Shown here one piece after another: positions 38,806 to 48,264 of a DNA stretch of 64,000 bases. A model generated the notes under the pieces. It saw only the letters and a program-made list of their open reading frames with translations. It searched no databases and was not told the origin of the DNA. Each line of letters starts with the position of its first letter. Positions within the stretch are counted from its first letter, which is position 1. The position numbers and the translations under genes were made by a program. Source of the stretch: Lacticaseibacillus zeae DSM 20178 = KCTC 3804 (GTDB taxonomy: Bacteria; Bacillota; Bacilli; Lactobacillales; Lactobacillaceae); contig NZ_BACQ01000077.1 of NCBI RefSeq assembly GCF_000260435.1, forward strand, positions 1 through 64,000, written 5' to 3'.

Positions 38806-39070
38806 GCTCATAATGACAATGTTTTCCGTTGATTATATGGTTTTTGGCGACTTGTTTGAATCTTTAAGAAATTGGTTATTACCTGAATAAGCTCACAAAT
38901 TGCACGAAAAAGTGAACAGAATATAACAGATTTTAACGCTCGGTATATACCGTTCGCACAATTTCTGCTTGGCTTACGGTTGCGATAGGCTAGAAGCCAT
39001 TTAAAGATGAGCTTTTCTGGTGAAGGAGAAAGTGCGTCATCTGCTGCACCAATCAGTTGATAAAACCAAA
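38806..39070. other. Intergenic region between lacR promoter and HAD gene
   Basis: No gene is supported. It contains the 12-bp palindrome CGGTATATACCG at 38941-38952 and another GAACAGAA motif at about 38913. Confidence 0.4.
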
Positions 39071-39116
39071 GAAAAGTCGATCCCTACAGGCAAAGTTCGT
39101 CGAGGGTCGGCTTTTC
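39071..39116 (-). terminator. Terminator-like hairpin downstream of the HAD gene
   Basis: Stem 39071-39085 with 39103-39116, one bulge and G-U pairs, preceded on the plus strand by an A-rich tract. Confidence 0.5.
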
Positions 39117-39218
39117 TAAAAGCTTCTATATGAGTATGATCGATTTCTTGTCCATTTTTTCGGCCTTTTAAAATGACGTTAGCGTAACAAATGCATAGTA
39201 TATAATAGAAACAACCGT

Positions 39219-39845
39219 TTATCCTAAGTCGGGCAGCTTCAGCAAATCGGCGGCTTGATGCAAGACAGCGATGCGCGGGGCGACGGCCGGTGAAGGCGGC
39301 GTGGTCCATCCGGCAAGCGCAAAAGCGACATTGGCATCGGCGGCTGCTTGGGCATCGGTTGACGTATCACCGATGTAGACCGTTGTTTCAGGGGTGCCGC
39401 CCAGCCGTTCACGAGCTAACGTGATCGGATCGCCAAATGGCTTGTTGCGTTTGGCTTCACCAGCGACAACCTCCGTCTGGAAATAAGGGCTGAAGTGATA
39501 CTTCTTGTCTTCTTCAAGAAACTGCGGTTTATCTTTTGACGTGACGAGTCCGAGTTTATATTGCTGGCCTAACTGTTTAAGAACAGTTTGCATGTTGGGG
39601 AACCAGTTCACGTCAGTCAAAAAGGCTTTAGAATCTTCCCGCCATTCTTCGTGAACCGTGGGGATTTCCGCATCGCTAAAGCCGAGCTCTTTTAAGCTGT
39701 CGACACCGGCGCGGCCATTGGTCCAAGTCAGATCCTGGATGGGTACCTTGCGACCGTGCCGCATCAGCGTTTTCTGTAAACCGTAGAGATAACCCTCGAC
39801 ATTATCGAGTAAGGTTCCATCGATATCAAAGATAAACGTGTTCAT
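39219..39845 (-). CDS. HAD-superfamily phosphatase (phosphoglycolate phosphatase/Gph-like)
   Basis: A 208-residue HAD hydrolase. Motif I is FIFDIDGTLLDN (4-15, nucleophile and acid/base Asp), motif II VTSKDK near 105, and motifs III-IV include KPFGDP and VYIGDTSTDAQAA near 165. The helical cap between motifs I and II is of the small type. ATG 39845 follows TAGGAGGAAA. The 59 extra in-frame codons upstream overlap sbcD on the other strand and lack a start signal. Substrate unknown. Confidence 0.88.
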   Translation of the reverse strand: MNTFIFDIDGTLLDNVEGYLYGLQKTLMRHGRKVPIQDLTWTNGRAGVDSLKELGFSDAEIPTVHEEWREDSKAFLTDVNWFPNMQTVLKQLGQQYKLGLVTSKDKPQFLEEDKKYHFSPYFQTEVVAGEAKRNKPFGDPITLARERLGGTPETTVYIGDTSTDAQAAADANVAFALAGWTTPPSPAVAPRIAVLHQAADLLKLPDLG

Positions 39846-39910
39846 AAATTTTCCTCCTAAATAACCAATATTATTGTAGCAAGTAAGCGGTAACAAAGAA
39901 AGGCGTTCAA

Positions 39911-41035
39911 ATGCGATTCTTACACACAGCCGATTGGCATATTGGCAAAAAATTAAACGATTTTGACTTATTAGCAGACCAACAGGCGGTTTTTGATCAG
40001 CTGGTGGCGGTTGCGAAGGCACAAAAGGTAGACGCCATTGTGATTGCCGGCGATTTGTATGATCGAGCCTTGCCGAGCGAAGCAGCGGTGGCGGTGCTGG
40101 ACCAGATGCTCGTGAAGTTGAATCGCGACTTGCATTACCCGTTGTTGGTGATCTCGGGCAACCACGATTCGGCGGTTCGTTTGCGAACCGGTCGTTCCTG
40201 GTTTTCCGCCACCCAAATGTATGTCAATACGCAGTTAGCCGAAGCGTTCACGCCGATTGAGATGGATGGCGTTCAATTTTTCCTGCTGCCGTATTTCGAG
40301 CCGTTCGCGGTTCGCGAATATTTTCAGGATCAGACCATTACGAACGTCGCGCAGGCGATTCGGCCGATCGTTACCAAGATGAAGACGCTATTCAAACCGG
40401 ACATGCGGCATATTTTAGTGAGCCATTTTTTTGCGGCTGGCAGTGACCATAGCGCTTCAGAAACAAAGGTGAATGTCGGCGGCTTGGACGCGGTGCCGAT
40501 CGATGATTTGGCGGCGTTTGATTATGTTGCGCTGGGACATTTACATAATCACAATGCGCTGCATGGCGAGCCGAAAATTCAATACAGCGGCGCTTTGCTG
40601 AAGTATGCAGTAGGCGAGGCGAAGCAGGAGAAGGGTGTCTACATTGTGGACACCGAAACGATGCAGCGGAAATTTGTGTCGCTGAAGCCACAGCATGACT
40701 TACTGGAATTAAAAGCCAGCTATGCTGATTTGACCGATCCGGCGTATTACCAAAAGCAGGATCGAGATGCCTACATCGGGGTTGATTTAACCGATACCCA
40801 GGTGATTCCCAATGTGATGGCTCAGTTGCGGCAGATTTATCCACGCATCATCAGCTTACGCCGCGAAAATGGTGTCCAAGCGGTGAAACCATTACAGCAG
40901 CGGCAACGTGATCTGGATCCGGTCAGTTTATTGAAGGCCTTTTATGAAGAACTGATGCAAACAGATCTGACGGCTGATCAGTTAAAATGGGCAAAAGCTG
41001 GTCTTGCCGCAGCAGAAAGTGAGCAGAAGCAATGA
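39911..41035 (+). CDS. sbcD: Exonuclease subunit SbcD
   Basis: Mre11-like nuclease of 374 residues. Phosphoesterase motifs are HTADWHIGK (5-13), GDLYDRALPS near 48, ISGNHDS near 84, and the later HILVSHFF and GHLHNH. With SbcC it cuts hairpins and protein-blocked DNA ends in an ATP- and metal-dependent way. Its stop overlaps the sbcC start by four bases (ATGA). Confidence 0.96.
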   Translation: MRFLHTADWHIGKKLNDFDLLADQQAVFDQLVAVAKAQKVDAIVIAGDLYDRALPSEAAVAVLDQMLVKLNRDLHYPLLVISGNHDSAVRLRTGRSWFSATQMYVNTQLAEAFTPIEMDGVQFFLLPYFEPFAVREYFQDQTITNVAQAIRPIVTKMKTLFKPDMRHILVSHFFAAGSDHSASETKVNVGGLDAVPIDDLAAFDYVALGHLHNHNALHGEPKIQYSGALLKYAVGEAKQEKGVYIVDTETMQRKFVSLKPQHDLLELKASYADLTDPAYYQKQDRDAYIGVDLTDTQVIPNVMAQLRQIYPRIISLRRENGVQAVKPLQQRQRDLDPVSLLKAFYEELMQTDLTADQLKWAKAGLAAAESEQKQ

Positions 41036-44000
41036 AACTAAAACAATTACACATGCAGTTTTTTGGCCCATACGCAGATGAAACGGTTGATTTTGATGAT
41101 TTTCAGACCAGCCCCTTGTTTCTGATCAGCGGTCCGACCGGCAGCGGGAAAACCACCATTTTTGACGCGCTGGTGTATGCCTTATATGGTGAAACTTCTG
41201 GCGAGCGTGATGGCGTTCAGATGCGGTCGAATTTTGCCAGCCATCATGATTTGACCAAGGTGACGTTGACGTTTGAGCATGATGGCAAACACTATTCGGT
41301 CACGCGGCAGCCGCAACAGTTGCAACAAAAAAAGCGCGGGGATGGGCTTACCGAGGTTAAGGCTAAGGTCGTGCTGGCGATCGCGGATGGCGATAAGCAG
41401 GTAGCGGAATATACCAAGAAGAATCAGGTGCAGGCGCAGTTAGATGCGGTTTTGCATCTGGATGCCAAACAGTTTCGCCAGATTGTGCTGTTGCCTCAAG
41501 GTGATTTTCGGCACTTTTTGGATGCGGACAGCAATGCTAAGGAAGATTTACTACGTGATTTATTTGGCACGCAGCTCATTCAGCGCTGGCAGACAGCGAT
41601 GTTGGACAAAACCAAAAAGCAGGGCGCGGAAATTCAGGATCAGGAACGCATGCTCAACCTGCTGACATCTCAGTTTGATTTTGAAGTCGAGCCAGATGAA
41701 AATGCCACCCCAGCGGACAAGTTGGACTTGATGCGGGAGACTGTCGAAAAACAAGCGGTGACAGTTGCGGCACGACAAAAAGCTGCCGATAGCAGTCATC
41801 ATGCCTATCAGGTTGCACAGGCAGCGCTTCAAGCAGGCAGACAGTTGGCGCAAGCGTTCAAAGATCGCGAACAGACCACCGCTGCCCTGGCGGAACTCGC
41901 TGAGCAGGAACCGGCTCAACAAGACCGACTGAAACGCATGGCTCAATTAACCTGGGTTCAGCAACATGAAGCCGCTGCGCAACGAGTCGAAACCACAGCG
42001 CAGGATTTGACAGCCGCGCGGAAGCAAGCAACGCAGACCCAGGCAACTTTGGTGACGATCCAACAGTCCATGGATCAGGCTAAAGCAAGCTTGGCCGAGC
42101 TGCAGCAACAAGAGCCTGCCATTGACGCGAAGCAAAAACAGCTTGATCAGCTGCAGGCGGTTCGCGAACAACTTGTTGCCATGAGCGCGCAAAAACAACA
42201 GGCAGCGATGAAAGCCGCTGCGGTCACGAAAGCAAGTGCTGCATTGAAGAAGGCGCAGCAAAAACTTGCGGATGATCAACAAACGCTCACCCAGAAGCAA
42301 ACCGAATTATCTGACTTGTCAGTGACCGATTTAGCAAATCAAGCAGCCGAACATAAACAGTTATTGGCGACCTTGACGCCGATTGCAGCGAACTACCAGG
42401 AAGCGCAAAAAGATGCCATTACTTTTGGAGAAAAGTTAGCAAAAGTTAAAGCTTCGTTGGAAAAGGCGACACAGACCAGCAAAACGACAGCGCAACAACT
42501 AAATGACCTGCAACAAACCCAAATCAAACAGCAAATTGCCCGGCTGGCGGCTAAGCTGGAACCAGGCACGCCTTGTCCGGTTTGTGGCAGCCTTGAGCAT
42601 CCCCACCCAGCCGTTGCCACGACTGAACCATTGGTAACCGAGGCGGCCATCAAGCAGGCAGAACAAACGCGTCAGCAGGCTGCCGCAAAAGAAACAACTC
42701 TGCAAACGCAGCTTAAAAATCTTGAAGAGCAACAGGCAGCGGCGACCCGAAAAGCTAGTGTTGCCCAACGTGACTTTGTGGAAAAACTGGCCCAGCAACC
42801 AAGTCTCCTCAGTTCTGAGGCTGACAATGCCGATATTTTGGTTCAATTGAGTGCGTTTGAAGCTGAGACTAATAAAATCGTGAAGAAGCTGGCAGCGGCC
42901 GAGGCAAAACAAACAGCGCTTGAGACAGCATTGAAATCATTGCAAACCGCTGTCACGAAGGATACGGACAAGGTTCAAGCCGCTCAAGATGCAGTTAATA
43001 CTGCCAAACTTGAGGCCGCTACGGCTACGAGTGCGCTGGCAACGATGCAAGCGGCGCTGCCTGAAGGAACCGGCGATTTGGCAACTGTGACCGCACAGTC
43101 AGCGGAACTGACCCAAGCGGTTGACACCTATCAGAAAAACCGCCAAGCCGCACAAGACAAAGTAAGCGACTTGGATCGCCAGCTAGCTGGACTATATGCT
43201 GATGAGCGCCACGCCACGGAGCAAATTGCAAAACTGGAAAAGGACCATCAGGAAGCAGCGGCGGCCTTTTTACAAGCAGTAACAGAATATTTTGGTGCAG
43301 ATGGGTCCAAACAATTTACTGCACTAAAAGAACAGTTGGATCAGTTGCCGATTTTGCAGCAACAGACTCAAGATTATAAGGATGCGGTTTTGAAACAAAA
43401 GACGTTATTAGAATCCAGCAATAAAACCATTGGCGATCAGCACGAGCCGGCGCTTGATCAACTTGAAGAGCAGGCTGCTTCGACGGAAGCTGCAGCAACC
43501 AAGGCCCAGACCGCATTGATTGAAGTGAAGCAGGCGCATGACACGGCCAAGAAGCTGTTGGAGCAAGCTGCGGACGTTTTGGCAAAAAATCAAACTGCTT
43601 TGGCTGCCTATGCTGACTTACAGACGTTAACCACAGTGATGAACGGCAATGGGCCGAAGAAACTGAGCTTGGAGCGGTATGTTCTGCAAGCCTATCTTCA
43701 GCAAATTCTGGACGTCGCCAACACGCGGTTGCAGGTTCTGTCCAATCAGCGGTATCAGTTTGTGCTGCACACCGATCTAGGCACGCAGAAAATTCATTCC
43801 GGTTTGGAAATCGATGTTTATGATGATCAGGTTGGCGAACAGCGCGCAGTTCAGACGCTTTCTGGTGGCGAAAGCTTCATTGCAGCCCTTAGTCTGGCGC
43901 TGGCATTAGGTGAGGTGATTCAACAAGAAAGCGGCGGCATCAACATTGATGCGTTGTTTGTTGATGAAGGGTTCGGCAGCTTGGACACCAATAGCCTTGA

Positions 44001-44157
44001 CGTGGCCATGAACGCCCTTGAGTCATTGGAAGGCGAATCGCGGCTGATCGGCATTATTTCCCACGTCACGGAATTACGCGATAATATTCCCGATCAGCTC
44101 CAGGTACAACCGGCAGGAACTGGGCGCAGTCGGCTGAAAGTGCTGCATATGGCTTAG
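41032..44157 (+). CDS. sbcC: Exonuclease subunit SbcC
   Basis: Rad50-like SMC ATPase of 1041 residues. Walker A GPTGSGKT (34-41), two very long Gln- and Ala-rich coiled coils (about 190-500 and 530-880), a zinc hook CPVC (Cys515, Cys518) between them, then signature LSGGESFIAALSLA and Walker B ALFVDEGFGSLD near the end. It starts inside sbcD, so the pair is translationally coupled. Typical length and order for the family. Confidence 0.96.
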   Translation: MKLKQLHMQFFGPYADETVDFDDFQTSPLFLISGPTGSGKTTIFDALVYALYGETSGERDGVQMRSNFASHHDLTKVTLTFEHDGKHYSVTRQPQQLQQKKRGDGLTEVKAKVVLAIADGDKQVAEYTKKNQVQAQLDAVLHLDAKQFRQIVLLPQGDFRHFLDADSNAKEDLLRDLFGTQLIQRWQTAMLDKTKKQGAEIQDQERMLNLLTSQFDFEVEPDENATPADKLDLMRETVEKQAVTVAARQKAADSSHHAYQVAQAALQAGRQLAQAFKDREQTTAALAELAEQEPAQQDRLKRMAQLTWVQQHEAAAQRVETTAQDLTAARKQATQTQATLVTIQQSMDQAKASLAELQQQEPAIDAKQKQLDQLQAVREQLVAMSAQKQQAAMKAAAVTKASAALKKAQQKLADDQQTLTQKQTELSDLSVTDLANQAAEHKQLLATLTPIAANYQEAQKDAITFGEKLAKVKASLEKATQTSKTTAQQLNDLQQTQIKQQIARLAAKLEPGTPCPVCGSLEHPHPAVATTEPLVTEAAIKQAEQTRQQAAAKETTLQTQLKNLEEQQAAATRKASVAQRDFVEKLAQQPSLLSSEADNADILVQLSAFEAETNKIVKKLAAAEAKQTALETALKSLQTAVTKDTDKVQAAQDAVNTAKLEAATATSALATMQAALPEGTGDLATVTAQSAELTQAVDTYQKNRQAAQDKVSDLDRQLAGLYADERHATEQIAKLEKDHQEAAAAFLQAVTEYFGADGSKQFTALKEQLDQLPILQQQTQDYKDAVLKQKTLLESSNKTIGDQHEPALDQLEEQAASTEAAATKAQTALIEVKQAHDTAKKLLEQAADVLAKNQTALAAYADLQTLTTVMNGNGPKKLSLERYVLQAYLQQILDVANTRLQVLSNQRYQFVLHTDLGTQKIHSGLEIDVYDDQVGEQRAVQTLSGGESFIAALSLALALGEVIQQESGGINIDALFVDEGFGSLDTNSLDVAMNALESLEGESRLIGIISHVTELRDNIPDQLQVQPAGTGRSRLKVLHMA

Positions 44158-44282
44158 TTAAGGGATGTTGAGCGCGGTGCGACAAAAGTTTTACTTGATA
44201 GGAATATACCCATATGGTAATGTTCAATGAAACGATTGGTATTTTTGCAAGCACTGAACATGGCCATTGCCAGGAGGGATTT

Positions 44283-44612
44283 ATGTTTGAAGTAGACTTT
44301 AATGATTCAGTACCCATGAACATTGTGCCAACGACTTCGGCAGCTGATGCGTTGAAGGAATTGATGGCGTATCACAATGTTACGCAGTCTGAGTTTGCGG
44401 AGCACATTAACGTTTCGCAAAAGCAACTTTCATTTATTTTGAATCGGCATGCGTATATGAGCATCAATGTTGCGCGGAAAATTGAGCAAGCCACTGGTCT
44501 GAGTGCTAGATGGCTTTTACAGCTTGACTTTAATTATCGGTTGTCACAGGCTGAGACCAACGACTTTGCTCAAGTTAAACGATTTGACTGGGCGAAACCC
44601 CAAGAAAAGTAA
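44283..44612 (+). CDS. XRE-family DNA-binding protein, HigA-like
   Basis: A 109-residue protein with a helix-turn-helix at about 35-60 (SEFAEHINVSQKQLSFILN) and the following ARKIEQATGLSARWLLQLD, a layout typical of HigA antitoxins and VapI-like proteins. ATG 44283 follows CAGGAGGG. No HigB-type toxin gene lies upstream or downstream in the window, so it is an orphan or a plain regulator. A terminator follows. Confidence 0.82.
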   Translation: MFEVDFNDSVPMNIVPTTSAADALKELMAYHNVTQSEFAEHINVSQKQLSFILNRHAYMSINVARKIEQATGLSARWLLQLDFNYRLSQAETNDFAQVKRFDWAKPQEK

Positions 44613-44639
44613 CTTAATGATGCGTTGATTATTGTTGAA

Positions 44640-44685
44640 CATAAAAAATCGTGAAGCTGACGTTAAACTTCGCGGTTTTTTATGT
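44640..44685 (+). terminator. Terminator after the HigA-like gene
   Basis: AAAAATCGTGAAG pairs with CTTCGCGGTTTTT, followed by further T. Confidence 0.7.
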
Positions 44686-44747
44686 TTTTGCCACTGCGTT
44701 ATCTGAGTTTATCTTTATAACTGTCAGACCGGCATGTTCATGGTGTG

Positions 44748-45266
44748 TCAGTCGGTGGACTTTGCCGGGGTTAGTTCGCGCTGCAGCACCTTTAACTGAG
44801 CCTCATACTCCGCAATGCCGATTGTGAAGGAAAGTTTCTGCGGAGGCGTTATATTGGGCCATTCTTGCAAGCGATCCTGTAGTTTATCAATCTGTTCTTT
44901 TAGCCAGTTGACTTGTTCCTGCATGATGCGGGTCAGGTCAGCTGGCTTTTCGTATTCGCCGAAGTATAGCCGCATGAGAAAGTCGGAGTGGCGTGTGTCT
45001 GGCAGCGTAGGGGTGGTCAGAGAAGCTTCGAATTCTTTTTTGCCCGCTGGGGTAATTGAATAGATGTTTTTGTTGGGGCGGCCAGCTTGGACCACCATTT
45101 TTTTAGATACTAGGCCGTTTTTCGCTAGTCGCCGCAGTGTCGGATAGATCATACCAAACGAAGCATCGTAGAAATGGCTGAAAATATCTTTAAAAACTTC
45201 ATTGAGTTCGTAGCCGGTACGGTCTTTTTTATAGAGCAGACCGAGAATAATTTGTTCGTTGTTCAC
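44748..45266 (-). CDS. PadR-family transcriptional regulator
   Basis: A 172-residue winged-helix repressor. The PadR domain occupies 1-85 (GYELNEVFKDIFSHFYDASF, then YPTLRRLAKNGLV and the wing with GRPNKNIYSITPAGK), with a C-terminal helical dimerisation region. GTG start at 45266 after AAGGAGGG. It is divergent from the YhgE/Pip-like gene, the usual arrangement for a PadR regulator and its membrane-protein target, so it probably controls that promoter. Confidence 0.9.
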   Translation of the reverse strand: MNNEQIILGLLYKKDRTGYELNEVFKDIFSHFYDASFGMIYPTLRRLAKNGLVSKKMVVQAGRPNKNIYSITPAGKKEFEASLTTPTLPDTRHSDFLMRLYFGEYEKPADLTRIMQEQVNWLKEQIDKLQDRLQEWPNITPPQKLSFTIGIAEYEAQLKVLQRELTPAKSTD

Positions 45267-45332
45267 GGGAATCCCTCCTTAGTGGATGTCCCTACTGTAC
45301 CACAAGCATATTAACGAAAACAATATTAATGG

Positions 45333-45361
45333 TTGACACTTGCGCAAACGGGTAGTATTGT
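45333..45361 (+). promoter_or_regulatory. Promoter of the YhgE/Pip-like gene
   Basis: Consensus TTGACA (45333-45338), 17 bases, TATTGT (45356-45361). Two CATATG words at 45366-45371 and 45396-45401 lie downstream and may belong to a PadR operator. Confidence 0.7.
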
Positions 45362-45412
45362 CATCCATATGAACGACGTCAATACACACGCAAAACATAT
45401 GGAGGCATGCAA

Positions 45413-46876
45413 ATGTTCAAAAGCGAATGGTTAGCCGTCCTTAAACGGCCAATGGTAATGGTAGTTCTCTTTTTCATCACCTTGATCCCAGCGATCTACT
45501 CTGGTGTCTACCTTTCTTCTATGTGGAACACTTACCAAAATACAAACAATCTACCTGCAGCGATCGTGAACAACGACCAAGGCACGAAGGAAAACGGGAA
45601 ATCGGTGCATGCAGGGAAAGACTTGATCAAGGGTTTGGTCAGCTCGGGCTCTCTGCAATATGAGGTAACAACGGCTGCCAAAGCAGAGAAGGGATTGAAA
45701 AACGGCCAGTATTATCTAGTATTGGACATCCCTAAGGACTTCTCTCGGGCTTCACGGTCATTGCTCAGTACCAAACCGACCGCCATGAATCTCACCTATA
45801 AGGTCAATACTGGCCAGGATTATTTTGCCGGACAGATTGCCAAAGGAACCGCCACGGCGATTCAAGCCAACCTCAATAAGGAAATTTCATCCATCTACTA
45901 CCGTAATCTACTGGCCGGCATGACGACCAGTGGCACAGGGACAAGCAAGCTACTGGCGGGAGAACAAAAAGTAGCTGCTGGACAGACATCCTTGGCTAAA
46001 GGCATTGCGCAACAGACGCAAGGAATCCAGAAGCTAGCTGAAGGAATCCCTAACACGGCAAGCACGGCTGAATTGCGTTCTGCTGTGGGTCAGCTGACGA
46101 GCTCCGGAACCCAACTCAGCCAATCAAGTCAAACGTTGGCACAAGGAACCGCCAGTCTACAAGCCGCTTTGCAAAAAGCCAAACAAGCCACACCAAAGCT
46201 ATCTACAAAAGCGAAGAACATTTTGCTCTTAGCTGCCCCGGCGCACTTGAAACGGGTCGATATTTCCAACACGCCGACTAATGGGGTCGGTATGGCACCT
46301 TTCGCCATCTCGATTGGCTTATACGTGGGTTGTATCTCGCTGAGCTTTATGTATGACATGTATTCGCCGAAGAAACGGCCGACCCATGCGATGGCTTGGT
46401 GGTGGAGCAAATACAGTTTGTTACTAGCCTTAGTGGGCGTCCAAGTTGCATTGCTGGGTGTGGTTGTCTTGAAATGGCTCGGCCTCAACCCGCTATCGGT
46501 AGTGAACACGGTCGTGGCAATGACTGTGACCGCCATCACTTTCATCACGTGTGTCTTCGGGCTGAACGTCATTTTAGGGGCATTTGGTAAATACTTGGTG
46601 ACCATCCTTTTGATCCTGCAGCTAGGAGCGTCCACGGGAGTTTATCCGCTTGAAACCGCTAACGTATTCACGAAAATATCCAGTCCGTTTTTGCCAATGA
46701 CTTATGGGATCCATGCGTTGCGCCAGGGAATTTCTATCGGTGGCAGCATGTCTCAGGACTTGCTGGTTATGGTTGCCGTGACAGTCGGTATCAATATCCT
46801 TGTCATGGGTAAGTTGGAATGGGACCGGCGCCGAGGAAAGTTTGTCGACTTGGCTGAAGAGCTTGTGACGGTGTGA
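45413..46876 (+). CDS. YhgE/Pip-like membrane protein (ABC-2 type), short form
   Basis: A 487-residue protein. One N-terminal membrane helix (about 10-32), a large extracytoplasmic region of about 250 residues with a short heptad-like stretch (about 185-245), then five to six C-terminal membrane segments. This is the layout of YhgE/Pip proteins, which include the lactococcal phage infection protein, but it is shorter than the usual 700-900 residues because the extracellular coiled region is reduced. ATG 45413 is used because GGAGG abuts the ATG at 45407. Controlled by the divergent PadR gene (inference). Confidence 0.85.
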   Translation: MFKSEWLAVLKRPMVMVVLFFITLIPAIYSGVYLSSMWNTYQNTNNLPAAIVNNDQGTKENGKSVHAGKDLIKGLVSSGSLQYEVTTAAKAEKGLKNGQYYLVLDIPKDFSRASRSLLSTKPTAMNLTYKVNTGQDYFAGQIAKGTATAIQANLNKEISSIYYRNLLAGMTTSGTGTSKLLAGEQKVAAGQTSLAKGIAQQTQGIQKLAEGIPNTASTAELRSAVGQLTSSGTQLSQSSQTLAQGTASLQAALQKAKQATPKLSTKAKNILLLAAPAHLKRVDISNTPTNGVGMAPFAISIGLYVGCISLSFMYDMYSPKKRPTHAMAWWWSKYSLLLALVGVQVALLGVVVLKWLGLNPLSVVNTVVAMTVTAITFITCVFGLNVILGAFGKYLVTILLILQLGASTGVYPLETANVFTKISSPFLPMTYGIHALRQGISIGGSMSQDLLVMVAVTVGINILVMGKLEWDRRRGKFVDLAEELVTV

Positions 46877-46923
46877 TTTGCGGAAGTAGCCAGTTTTCTA
46901 GACGCAGAAAGGAATAGATCCTA

Positions 46924-47508
46924 ATGACCAAATTTTTGATTATCTATACGCATCCATACAGCGGCAGTTTCAACCATGCCGTGTTAGAAAAAGTACAGGA
47001 AAAGCTGCAACGGCAAGGTGACACGACTGATGTGATTGACCTGTATCGAGATGAGTTTAATCCAACGTATGATGCGGAAGAGTTAAAGTTGTTTCACGCT
47101 GGTCAGACCCACGATCCGCTGGTTACACAATATCTGCAGAAGATCAAGGCTGCGGAGGCGCTGATTATCATCACGCCGATTTGGTGGAACGATATTCCAG
47201 GGATGCTCAAAGGCTTCATCGACAAGGTAATGAAAGAAGGACCTGGACTGACGCACGTGGTGACCAAGCGTGGTGTACAGGGAACGCTAACCAATATCAA
47301 AAAAGGATATATCTTAACCACCTCAACATCGCCGACTTTTTACCTACGTTTCTTTTGTGGTAATGCGGTTAAAAAAGTGCTGATTGGAGCGACTCTCAAG
47401 CAGCTAGGGATCCGGCATGTTCAATGGACAAACTTCGGCGGAATTACCAATTCAACCGAGGGACAACGGCGGCTTTACTTGCAATCCATTGATAAAAAAG
47501 CTTTTTAA
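46924..47508 (+). CDS. Flavodoxin-fold NAD(P)H oxidoreductase
   Basis: A 194-residue protein of the NQO/MdaB/KefG-like flavodoxin family. N-terminal IIYTHPYSGSFNHAV forms the FMN phosphate loop; TPIWWNDIPGMLKGFIDKV (about 81-99) is the conserved flavin-contact segment. Likely a quinone or azo-compound reductase. It lies 47 bases after the YhgE-like gene and may be co-transcribed with it. Confidence 0.88.
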   Translation: MTKFLIIYTHPYSGSFNHAVLEKVQEKLQRQGDTTDVIDLYRDEFNPTYDAEELKLFHAGQTHDPLVTQYLQKIKAAEALIIITPIWWNDIPGMLKGFIDKVMKEGPGLTHVVTKRGVQGTLTNIKKGYILTTSTSPTFYLRFFCGNAVKKVLIGATLKQLGIRHVQWTNFGGITNSTEGQRRLYLQSIDKKAF

Positions 47509-47622
47509 CGTACTTGTCAGCAGTCAGATTAAAATTTGGTGTGTCAAGGTGCCATTTAAGTGGTATAACAGAAGTTGAAAGGGTCAAACCTTCTAACTCA
47601 CACCAAAAAGAGGCGACATCAC

Positions 47623-47766
47623 ATGGCATCATTGAGCAAAGAACAGAAGAAAGCTTTGATCGCTAAGGTCGAAAAGGAGCGCCAAGAACATCCTGAAAAG
47701 AAACCTAAGAAGTCAGGTTTCGAAACGATTGACGAAGAAGCAGAACGCCTTGAAAATGAAAACTAA
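47623..47766 (+). CDS. Small highly charged protein, unknown
   Basis: A 47-residue protein, mostly Lys and Glu, with no hydrophobic segment. ATG 47623 has only a weak AAAGAGG site about 12 bases upstream. A clear terminator follows, which supports a real transcript. No family recognised. Confidence 0.55.
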   Translation: MASLSKEQKKALIAKVEKERQEHPEKKPKKSGFETIDEEAERLENEN

Positions 47767-47786
47767 TTTTTAGCTAAGTCATGGAT

Positions 47787-47820
47787 TCCAAATGAGAAAT
47801 TGTTTGGGATCTTTTTTTGT
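47787..47820 (+). terminator. Terminator after the small charged protein
   Basis: GATTCCAAA pairs with TTTGGGATC and is followed by seven T. Confidence 0.75.
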
Positions 47821-47821
47821 T

Positions 47822-47940
47822 GAGCGCGAACAGGAGCGCTTAGAAATCGGAGTATAAGTGGCCTCGGGCGTGATGGCTGGTCTTTGGCCATTGCGCCCGA
47901 GGTCCTTATACGCAGATTTCTGCGACTGCGAGCGCGTTAT
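47822..47940 (+). repeat. R1 palindromic repeat, copy B
   Basis: Full element from GAGCGCGAAC to CGCGTTAT, starting right after a terminator T-run. Confidence 0.9.
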
Positions 47941-48130
47941 AGAACGTAACAGCCCAACCTATCTTTGCAGACAATAGAACAAATACCGATGCCGCTAAAA
48001 TCACTTACGGCCACAACCAAAAGTATCCCGATGATATCTACTTCCAACAAAGGTATAGGTAAATACACAACCCGAAAACACAATAATGACGCCCCATAAC
48101 AACCGCAAACCAAAATTTTTTCAAAAAATT

Positions 48131-48157
48131 TTAGCACTCGGCGTTCACAAGTGCTAA
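48131..48157. promoter_or_regulatory. CIRCE element (HrcA operator)
   Basis: TTAGCACTC, nine bases, AAGTGCTAA: one mismatch from the CIRCE consensus. A -10-like TATAAC lies at 48165-48170, so bound HrcA would cover the promoter of the Hsp20 gene at 48265. Confidence 0.88.
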
Positions 48158-48264
48158 TTTGTGGTATAACTATAGGTGGAGCGAGGGAGAAGGAACAAAG
48201 GCTCCGGAGCTAAGATCGTTCTCCTGAATCCCCAAAGTCTCTGATTGAAAGGAAGTTATCTGTT

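Noticed and set aside
39846-40022. N-terminal extension of the HAD phosphatase overlapping sbcD
   Set aside because: No start signal, whereas ATG 39845 has GGAGGAAA directly upstream and fits the family start.
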